From NCBI RefSeq assembly GCF_022759505.1, contig NZ_CP094289.1, positions 1,922,001-1,986,000 of the forward strand: 64,000 nt of DNA, in the 5' to 3' direction. The notes below the pieces were generated by a model. The model worked only from the letters and a program-made list of their open reading frames with translations. It was not told the origin of the DNA and searched no databases. The stretch is from Georgenia sp. TF02-10. GTDB taxonomy: Bacteria; Actinomycetota; Actinomycetes; Actinomycetales; Actinomycetaceae. Made by a program: the position numbers and the translations under genes. This document shows, in pieces, positions 34,278 through 41,180 of this stretch. Within the stretch, counting starts at the first letter, position 1, and every line of letters starts with the position of its first letter.

Positions 34278-36191
34278 GTGAGCGGACCGGTGCAGGAGCT
34301 GGCGCCGGGCGTGTTCCGCGTCCGGGACACGTGCAACGTCTACGTGGTGCGGGCGGCCGGGGAGCGCACCGGCGTGGCCATCGACTTCGGGTCGGGGCTG
34401 GTGCTGGACCACCTCGCCGAGATGGGCATTGACGCGCTCACCGACGTGCTGATGACGCACCACCACCGGGACCAGGGGCAGGGGCTGCCGCGGGCCGTCG
34501 CCGCCGGCATCAACGTCCACGTCCCGCCGACCGAGCGCGATCTCTTCGACCGGGTGGACGAGATGTGGTCGGCGCGGCCGGTCTACCTGGACTACAACCT
34601 GCGCGAGGACCGCTTCTCCCTCCTCGAGCCCGTCCCGGTGGCCGGCGTCGTGCCGGAGTACCGCACCGGGACCTGGGGCGGGGTGCGGCTGGCCGTGCGC
34701 CCCACCCCCGGCCACACCACCGGCTCGGTGACCTACCTGCTGGACCGCGACGGCGCCCGCCTGGCGTTCTCCGGCGACCTCATCTACGCGCCCGGCAAGG
34801 TCTGCTCCCTCGCCGCGACCCAGTGGAGCTACACCGAGAACGAGGGACCGGCGATGACGGTCCTGTCCTGCTACCAGCTCCGGCGCGAGCGCCCGGACCT
34901 GCTGCTGCCCTCCCACGGCGAGCCGATGACCGACCCGGCCGCCGCGCTGGACCTGCTCGCGGCCCGGATGCAGCGCTACGTCGACTCCCGCCGGCCGCAC
35001 CCGTGGGACCTGCGGGCCCGCCTGGACGAGCCCTTCGTGCGGCTGACCGAGCACCTGCTGCTCAACCGGAGCAGCACCGCCTACGGCTACGTCCTGCTCT
35101 CCCGCACCGGCGAGGCGCTGCTCGTCGACTACGGCTACGACATGACCACCGGGCTGCCCGCCGGCGCCGACCGCGCCGCCCGGCGGCCCTGGTTGGCGTC
35201 GCTGCCGGCCCTGCGCCGGGGGTACGGGGTCAGCCACGTGGCGGTGGCGATGCCCACGCACTACCACGACGACCACGTCGCCGGCCTGAACCTGCTCCGC
35301 GACGTCGAGGGTACGCAGGTGTGGGTCCCGGCCAACGTCGCCCCGGTTCTGCGCGACCCGCTGCACCAGGACCTGCCGTGCCAGTGGTTCGAGCCGGTCC
35401 CGGCCGACCGGGAGCTGGCGCTGGGGGAGACCGTCCGGTGGCACGAGTACGAGATCACCGTCCACGAGCTGCCCGGGCACACCCGGTACGCCGCTGCTTA
35501 CGAGCTCGAGGTGGACGGGGTGCGGGTCCTCCTCACCGGGGACCAGCAGGACGGGCGCGGCGTGCCCGGGCACCGCCGGGAGATCCTGAACTACCAGTAC
35601 CGCAACCGGCTCGACCTGGCGGACTACCGGGCGAGCGCGGCCCTGTACCGGCGGGTGCGGCCGGCGCTCATGCTCGGTTCGCACTGGGAGCCGCGCTGGG
35701 TGGACGACGCCTACCTGGACATGCTCGCCCGGGAGGGCGAGGAGCTGGTCGACCTCCACCGCGAGCTGCTCCCGCTGGCCGAGCACGACCTGGCCGCCGA
35801 CGGCGTGCTGGCCCGGGTCAGCCCCTACCTCTCGACGGCCGCCGTCGGCACCCCGGTGGACCTGACCGTCACGGTGCGCAGCCCCTCTACCCGGCCGGCG
35901 GAGATGTCCGTCCGGCCCGTCCTGCCCCCGGGCTGGACGGCCGAGCCGCCGGAGGTGCACCGGCCGATCGAGCCCGGGACGGAGCGGGCGGTGACCTTCC
36001 GGGTGACCACCGGCGGCCGGCCGGCGCGCCGGGCCCGGTTCGCGGCCGACGTCTGCGTCGGCGACCTCCGGCTGGGCCAGGCGGCGGAGGCGCTCGTCGA
36101 CGTCGTCACCCCGGCCGGCGAGCGCGGCGCCGCCGGCGAGGGGGCCGTGCCGGCCGAGGCCTATAGTCTCTCGGCTGACGTGTACGGGTAG
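34278..36191 (+). CDS. Tandem metallo-beta-lactamase-fold protein with C-terminal NEW3-like domain
   Basis: 637 residues from the GTG at 34278. Two MBL domains occur in one chain. The first has MTHHHRDQGQG, where the last His of HxHxDH is Gln, then PTPGHTTGS, FSGDLIY and LPSHGEP. The second has a complete PTHYHDDHVAGLN, ELPGHTRYA, LTGDQQDG and LGSHWEP. A C-terminal ~110-residue beta domain (TPVDLTVTVRSPSTRPAEM, PPGWTAEPPEV, FRVTTGGRP) resembles the NEW3/alpha-galactosidase-associated fold. The combination is unusual and the substrate unknown; placement next to GH84 and LacI suggests hydrolysis of an ester, lactone or phosphate in glycan use. No signal peptide. Confidence 0.75.
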   Translation: MSGPVQELAPGVFRVRDTCNVYVVRAAGERTGVAIDFGSGLVLDHLAEMGIDALTDVLMTHHHRDQGQGLPRAVAAGINVHVPPTERDLFDRVDEMWSARPVYLDYNLREDRFSLLEPVPVAGVVPEYRTGTWGGVRLAVRPTPGHTTGSVTYLLDRDGARLAFSGDLIYAPGKVCSLAATQWSYTENEGPAMTVLSCYQLRRERPDLLLPSHGEPMTDPAAALDLLAARMQRYVDSRRPHPWDLRARLDEPFVRLTEHLLLNRSSTAYGYVLLSRTGEALLVDYGYDMTTGLPAGADRAARRPWLASLPALRRGYGVSHVAVAMPTHYHDDHVAGLNLLRDVEGTQVWVPANVAPVLRDPLHQDLPCQWFEPVPADRELALGETVRWHEYEITVHELPGHTRYAAAYELEVDGVRVLLTGDQQDGRGVPGHRREILNYQYRNRLDLADYRASAALYRRVRPALMLGSHWEPRWVDDAYLDMLAREGEELVDLHRELLPLAEHDLAADGVLARVSPYLSTAAVGTPVDLTVTVRSPSTRPAEMSVRPVLPPGWTAEPPEVHRPIEPGTERAVTFRVTTGGRPARRARFAADVCVGDLRLGQAAEALVDVVTPAGERGAAGEGAVPAEAYSLSADVYG

Positions 36192-36206
36192 CGAAGGAGG
36201 AGCCGC

Positions 36207-37241
36207 GTGGCTGACCGGCCCACCTCCGCCGCGCCGGCCCGCCGCCCGACGATCCGGGACATCGCCGCGGCCGCCCGGGTCTCGCGGTCCACCGCCTCCC
36301 GCGCGCTGAGCGGCCAGGGGTACGTCGCCCAGGCCGCGCGGCTGCGGGTGGAGGAGGCGGCCCAGACCCTGGGGTACGTGCCCGACGCGACCGCCCGCCA
36401 CCTGCGCCGCCGGGTGAGCGACTCCATCGGCGTGGTGCTCTCGGACCTGACGAACTGCTTCTACGCCGAGCTGGCCGCCGGGGCCAGCCAGCAGGCCCGA
36501 CGGCGCTCCTACACGATGGTCCTCAGCGACACCGCCGGGCTCGCCGCGGACGAGGTCGAGTCCGCCCGGGCCTTCGTCGGCCTGCGGGTCGCCGGGGTCA
36601 TCACCACCCCGGTCTCGGCCGAGGCGGGCGCCTACCTGCGCGGCCAGCACGTGCCGACCGTCGAGGTCGACCGCCAGTTCGCCGAGGGCGTGGCCGACGC
36701 CGTCGTGGTGGACAACACCGCCGGCGCCTCCCGGGTGACCAGGCAGTTGGTGGAGATCGGGCACCGGCGCATCGCGCTGTTCATCGACGAGACCCGCTGG
36801 ACCACCGGGCGCGACCGCTACCAGGGCTACGCCGACGCGCTTGCGACCGCCGACGTCGGGCTGGACCCGTCCCTGGTGGTCACCTCCGGCTGGGACGTGC
36901 GCGCCGCCCGGGCGGCGGCCGTGCGGCTGCTCGCCGACCCGCGCCGGCCGACCGCCGTGTTCGCCGCGAACAACGTCCTCGCCGAGGGCGTCTGGCGGGC
37001 GGCGGCGGACCTGGGCCTCGCCGTCCCGGCCGACCTTAGCCTCGTCTCCTTCGACGACGCGCCCTGGATGTCGATGGTCAGCCCCGGCATCACCGCCGTC
37101 GCGCAGGACGTGCGCACCCTGGGGGAGACGGCCGTGGACGTGCTCCTGGACCGGCTCGCGCAGCCGGACGCGCCGGCCCGCACCGTGGTGGTCCCGGCCG
37201 AGGTCGTGCTCCGCGGCTCCACCGCGCCGCCCGCCGGGTGA
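36207..37241 (+). CDS. LacI-family transcriptional regulator
   Basis: 344 residues from a GTG with GGAGGAG 5 nt upstream. Helix-turn-helix and hinge: PTIRDIAAAARVSRSTASRALSG ... RVEEAAQTLGYVPDATARHLRR (about residues 13-71). A periplasmic-binding-protein-like sensor follows: IGVVLSDLTNCFYAELAAGA, RQLVEIGHRRIALF, PTAVFAANNVLAEGVW and DLSLVSFDDAPWMSMVSPGITAVAQ. It starts 15 bp after the MBL gene and is likely co-transcribed. As the only LacI protein in the island it is the best candidate to bind the TGGG..CG..CCCA sites at 22657, 34223-34271, 37675 and 40995. The inducer would be a sugar released by the pathway. Confidence 0.93.
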   Translation: MADRPTSAAPARRPTIRDIAAAARVSRSTASRALSGQGYVAQAARLRVEEAAQTLGYVPDATARHLRRRVSDSIGVVLSDLTNCFYAELAAGASQQARRRSYTMVLSDTAGLAADEVESARAFVGLRVAGVITTPVSAEAGAYLRGQHVPTVEVDRQFAEGVADAVVVDNTAGASRVTRQLVEIGHRRIALFIDETRWTTGRDRYQGYADALATADVGLDPSLVVTSGWDVRAARAAAVRLLADPRRPTAVFAANNVLAEGVWRAAADLGLAVPADLSLVSFDDAPWMSMVSPGITAVAQDVRTLGETAVDVLLDRLAQPDAPARTVVVPAEVVLRGSTAPPAG

Positions 37242-37654
37242 GTGCGCGCGGGTGAGTGCGCGGGTGAGCCATGCGGGGTGAGCCGCGCAGGGCGAGCCCG
37301 GGCGGATGGGACGAGCCGCGGCGGGTGAGCCGGGGCCCGGCGGCCGGGTCGCCGTGCGTGCCGCCCCCGGCCACGCCCCCGACCCGCTTCTCCTTCTCGT
37401 CTCACCCCTTCTTCTCCTTCTCGGTCTTCCTCCTCCTTCTCCGTTCTCTCCTTCTTCTCTCTCTCCTCCCACTTCTCCTTCTTCTCCGCCCGCACTTCTC
37501 CGACACCCCCACTTCTTCGCGCACTTCTCCTCCACCCCCCGCACTTCTCCGCGCGCCACCCCCACTTCTCCGCGCCCCACTTCTCCTCGTCCGCCCCGCC
37601 GTCGTCCCGGCCGCCTTTCTCCACTTCTACCCGCCCTCCGCCGCGCCGCTTTGG
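37242..37654 (+). repeat. Intergenic region with a ~260-bp polypyrimidine tract
   Basis: From about 37380 to 37640 the plus strand is almost pure C and T, dominated by CTTCTCC, TTCTTCTCC and CCACTTCTCCGCGC repeats. Upstream at 37242-37330 the motif GGGTGAGC recurs about five times. Frames through it give low-complexity Phe/Leu/Ser or Lys/Glu-rich peptides and no gene is supported. It separates the regulator from the mannosidase promoter. Such homopurine-homopyrimidine DNA can form triplex structures. Confidence 0.9.
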
Positions 37655-37688
37655 TTGACCTCTCCGAGAAGCGCTGGGTACGTTCCCA
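37655..37688 (+). promoter_or_regulatory. Promoter with LacI-type operator for the first GH38 gene
   Basis: TTGACC (37655-37660), 18-nt spacer, TACGTT (37679-37684). The -10 is inside TGGGTACGTTCCCA (37675-37688), which differs from a perfect palindrome by one position per half. The arrangement is the same as upstream of the importer operon. Transcription would start near 37691, about 30 nt before the GTG. Confidence 0.8.
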
Positions 37689-37720
37689 TAAGTCCCGCGA
37701 CGAACCATGGAGGTTCACCC

Positions 37721-40700
37721 GTGCACCGGTTGTCCAGCCTCGAGGGACGCATCGAGCGGACGCTGCTCGAGCGGCTGGTCCCGGCGGTCTACAGCGGCGC
37801 GGTCCCGGTCGAGGTCGCGGCCGTCCACCTCCCGGGCGAGCCGGTGCCGGCGGCCGAGGCGATCGCCATGGCCTACACCCCCTTCGCCGTCGGCGAGCGG
37901 TGGGGACCGCCGTGGAGCACCACCTGGTTCCGGCTGACCGGGCGCGTCCCGGAAGCCATGCGCGGCCGGCGGGTAGAGCTGCTGGTCGACCTCGGCTTCG
38001 AGGGGTCCGGTCCCGGGTTCCGGTCCGAGGGCCTGGCCTACACCGCCGACGCCGTGCCGATCAAGGGCGTGGAACCGCGGACCCCCTACGTCCCGGTCAC
38101 CCGCCGCGCCCGCGGCGGGGAGGCCGTCGAGGTCTACGTCGAGGCGGCCGCCAACCCCCGGTTCACCGGCGCCGTCTCGGCCGAGGGGGACCCGCGGACC
38201 GCCAGCGCCGCCCCGCTGTACCGGCTGGACCAGGCCGAGCTCGCGGTGCTGGAGGAGGAGGTCTACGGCCTGGTCCTGGACGTCCACGTGCTCAGCGGCC
38301 TCGCCGCCACGCTCGCCGAGACCGACCCGCGCCGGCACCAGATCCACCGCGCCCTGGAGGACATGCTCGACGAGCTCGACCTCGGCGACGTCGTCGGCGC
38401 CGCCCCGGCGGCGCGGGCCCGGCTGGCCGGGGTGCTCGCCGCCCCGGCCGTGCCCAGCGCGCACCGGGTCACCGCCGTCGGGCACGCCCACATCGACTCG
38501 GCCTGGCTGTGGCCGGTGCGGGAGACGATCCGGAAGTGCGCCCGCACCTTCGCCAACGTCACTGCGCTGGCCGAGGACTACCCCGACCTGGTCTTCGCCG
38601 CCTCCTCGGCCCAGCAGTACGCCTGGATGCGCGAGCACCACCCGCAGGTCTACCGGCGGATGCGGGAGCAGGTCGAAGCCGGACGGTTCCTGCCGGTGGG
38701 CGGGATGTGGGTGGAGTCGGACACCAACATGCCCGGCGGGGAGGCCCTGGTCCGGCAGTTCACCCAGGGCAAGCGGTACTTCCGCGACGAGCTCGGCGTG
38801 GAGCCGGAAGAGGTCTGGCTGCCCGACTCCTTCGGCTACTCCGGGGCGCTGCCCCAGCTCGCCCGGCTGGCCGGCTTCCGGTGGTTCCTGTCCCAGAAGA
38901 TGTCCTGGAACGAGACCAACCCCTTCCCGCACCACACCTTCTGGTGGGAGGGCATCGACGGCACCCGGGTCTTCACCCACTTCCCGCCCGCGGACACCTA
39001 CAGCGCCGAGCTCTCCGCCGAGGAGCTCGCCCGCGGCGTGCGCACCTTCGCCGAGCACGGCCGGGCGAGCCGGTCGCTGCTGCCGTTCGGGCACGGCGAC
39101 GGCGGCGGCGGGCCGACCCGGGAGATGCTGGAGATCGCCCACCGGGTGCGGGACCTCGAGGGGTCCCCGCGGGTGACGCTGGGCTCCCCGGCGGAGTTCT
39201 TCGCCGCGGCCCAGGCGGAGTACCCCCGCGCCCCGGTGTGGTCGGGGGAGATGTACCTCGAGGCCCACCGCGGCACGTACACCAGCCAGCGGGAGATGAA
39301 GCGCGGCAACCGGCGCAGCGAGCACCTGCTCCGCGAGGCCGAGCTGTGGTCCGCCGCCGCGGCCGTGGCCGGGCTGCACCCGTACCCCTACGAGGAGCTG
39401 GACCGCCTCTGGCAGGAGACCCTGCTGCTGCAGTTCCACGACGTCCTGCCGGGCAGCTCCATCGCCTGGGTGCACCGCCAGGCCCGGCAGACCTACGCCC
39501 GGCTGGCCGCGGACCTGGACCGGCTGGTCGACGCCGCGCAGGCCGCGCTCGCCGGCGCCGGGGACGTCGAGCTGGCCTTCAACGCCGCCCCGCACGTCCG
39601 CGACGGCGTGCCCGCCCTGGCCGCCGCGCCCGCCGCGCCGCCGGGCGGGGAGGACCCGGTCCGGGTCACCACCGACGGCGCCGGGACCGTCCTGGACAAC
39701 GGGCTGCTCCGGGTGCGCGTCGGCCCGGACGGCACGCTGACCTCGGTCCGCGACCTGGTCGCCGACCGGGAGGTCCTCGCCCCCGGCGCCGCCGGCAACG
39801 TCCTGCAGCTGCACCCGGACACCCCCAACCGCTTCGACGCCTGGGACCTGGACGCGTCCTACCGGCACCGCCGCCGGGACCTCACCGCGGTAAACGCCAT
39901 GACCGTGGACGGCACCGACCCGGCCCGGCCGGTCGTGCAGGTGGACCGGTCCGACGGCGGCTCGCGGTACCGGCAGACCGTCGCCCTGGCCGCCGGCCGG
40001 CGCCGGGTGGACCTCACCGCCGACATCGACTGGCGCGAGCGCGAGACCCTGGTCAAGGTCGCCTTCCCGCTGGCCGTGCACGCCGACCGGGCCGCCGCCG
40101 AGACCCAGTTCGGGCACGTGCTGCGGCCCACCCACACCAACACCTCCTGGGACGCGGCCCGGTTCGAGATCTGCGCGCACCGCTGGGTGCACGTGGCCGA
40201 GCCCGGGTACGGCGTCGCGGTGGTCAACGACTCCGTCTACGGCCACGACATCACCGCCCCCGGGCCGGGGGAGGCGCGCGGCGCCGGGCCCACCACCGTG
40301 CGGCTGTCCCTGCTGCGGGCGCCGCGCTACCCCGACCCGGAGACCGACCAGGGCCGGCATCGCTTCGGCTACGCCCTGGTCTGCGGGGCCGAGGTCGCCG
40401 ACGCCGTCCGGGAGGGGTACCGGGCCAACCTGCCGCTGCGCCGTCGCCGGGGGGCGGGACCGGTGGAGCCGCTGGTCCGGGTGAGCCCGACGGCGGTCGT
40501 CGAGGCGGTCAAGCTCGCCGACGACCGCTCCGGCGACGTCGTCGTGCGGCTGTACGAGCCGCTCGGCGCCCGCGGGCGGGCGGAGGTGGCGACGTCCTTC
40601 GACCTCGCGTCCGCCTGGGTCTGCGACCTCCTCGAGCGCCGGGACGAGGAGGTCGCCGCGCTGGCGCCGCTGACAACGGCCTCGGCCCGCGCCGTGACCC

Positions 40701-40948
40701 TGGACCTGGGGCCCTTCCAGGTGGTGACGCTGCGGCTGCGGCCGGTCCCCGCGCGCGCCGGGCAGTCGCCCGCTGGCCGGGCGGGCGCAGAACCACTGGC
40801 CCAGTCGCGGACCGGGGAGCCGGCCGCCGGTCTGGCGGCCCAAGAACCGGATGCCAGCCCGCCGGCGTCGGGGGAGCCCCGGGTCGGCCCGGCCGACGGG
40901 GAGCCCACCACTGCACCGGACCGGCCGCCGTCGGCAGGCCGACCGTGA
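37721..40948 (+). CDS. Glycoside hydrolase family 38 (alpha-mannosidase), long form
   Basis: 1075 residues from a GTG with GGAGG 8 nt upstream; longer frames run into the polypyrimidine tract. The N-terminal ~240 residues are the beta domain of bacterial/vacuolar-type alpha-mannosidases (WSTTWFRLTGRVPE). The catalytic domain has VGHAHIDSAWLWPVRET (zinc ligands), MWVESDTNMPGGEALVRQ and WLPDSFGYSGALPQ with nucleophile Asp369. FGHGDGGGGPTREML follows, then a beta-sandwich C-terminal half. The last ~65 residues are low complexity. Zinc-dependent retaining enzyme removing alpha-mannosyl residues; no signal peptide, so cytoplasmic. Confidence 0.93.
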   Translation: MHRLSSLEGRIERTLLERLVPAVYSGAVPVEVAAVHLPGEPVPAAEAIAMAYTPFAVGERWGPPWSTTWFRLTGRVPEAMRGRRVELLVDLGFEGSGPGFRSEGLAYTADAVPIKGVEPRTPYVPVTRRARGGEAVEVYVEAAANPRFTGAVSAEGDPRTASAAPLYRLDQAELAVLEEEVYGLVLDVHVLSGLAATLAETDPRRHQIHRALEDMLDELDLGDVVGAAPAARARLAGVLAAPAVPSAHRVTAVGHAHIDSAWLWPVRETIRKCARTFANVTALAEDYPDLVFAASSAQQYAWMREHHPQVYRRMREQVEAGRFLPVGGMWVESDTNMPGGEALVRQFTQGKRYFRDELGVEPEEVWLPDSFGYSGALPQLARLAGFRWFLSQKMSWNETNPFPHHTFWWEGIDGTRVFTHFPPADTYSAELSAEELARGVRTFAEHGRASRSLLPFGHGDGGGGPTREMLEIAHRVRDLEGSPRVTLGSPAEFFAAAQAEYPRAPVWSGEMYLEAHRGTYTSQREMKRGNRRSEHLLREAELWSAAAAVAGLHPYPYEELDRLWQETLLLQFHDVLPGSSIAWVHRQARQTYARLAADLDRLVDAAQAALAGAGDVELAFNAAPHVRDGVPALAAAPAAPPGGEDPVRVTTDGAGTVLDNGLLRVRVGPDGTLTSVRDLVADREVLAPGAAGNVLQLHPDTPNRFDAWDLDASYRHRRRDLTAVNAMTVDGTDPARPVVQVDRSDGGSRYRQTVALAAGRRRVDLTADIDWRERETLVKVAFPLAVHADRAAAETQFGHVLRPTHTNTSWDAARFEICAHRWVHVAEPGYGVAVVNDSVYGHDITAPGPGEARGAGPTTVRLSLLRAPRYPDPETDQGRHRFGYALVCGAEVADAVREGYRANLPLRRRRGAGPVEPLVRVSPTAVVEAVKLADDRSGDVVVRLYEPLGARGRAEVATSFDLASAWVCDLLERRDEEVAALAPLTTASARAVTLDLGPFQVVTLRLRPVPARAGQSPAGRAGAEPLAQSRTGEPAAGLAAQEPDASPPASGEPRVGPADGEPTTAPDRPPSAGRP

Positions 40949-40959
40949 GGCCCGCACCG

Positions 40960-41008
40960 TTGACCCGCCCGAGAACCGCTCCCTATGCTCGGTGTGGGAA
41001 CGATGCCA
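40960..41008 (+). promoter_or_regulatory. Promoter and downstream operator for the second GH38 gene
   Basis: TTGACC (40960-40965), 18-nt spacer, TATGCT (40984-40989). TGGGAACGATGCCA at 40995-41008 matches the inverted LacI-type site at 37675 at 11 of 14 positions and overlaps the expected start of transcription. The spacer shares CCGAGAA-N-CGCT with the promoter at 37655. The leader to the GTG is about 185 nt. Confidence 0.65.
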
Positions 41009-41180
41009 GAACCGGCGCGCCGACGTGCCGGGCACCCCGCCCAGCGGGCCGGCCCGCTGCCTGCCGCCGCCCCGCCGCGCGCCCCCCGCACCCGCGCCGC
41101 AACCCCGAGACGCACACCCCGATGCCGCACCCGACCAGCGACCCGGCAGGCCGGTGGGCCGCCGCGGAGGAGAGCCAGCC

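Noticed and set aside
37380-37640. Polypyrimidine repeats as a CRISPR array
   Set aside because: Units are short (7-14 bp), irregular and without spacers of constant length; no cas genes are present.
34254-37718. 1154-residue minus-strand frame across the MBL, LacI and polypyrimidine region
   Set aside because: It exists because GC-rich antisense frames rarely meet stops; its N-terminal Lys/Glu-rich part is just the purine-rich complement of the CTTCTCC tract.
37271-37720. Possible 150-residue N-terminal extension of the first GH38 protein
   Set aside because: The extension is translated polypyrimidine repeat (Phe/Ser/Leu), and a promoter, operator and ribosome-binding site lie just before the GTG at 37721.
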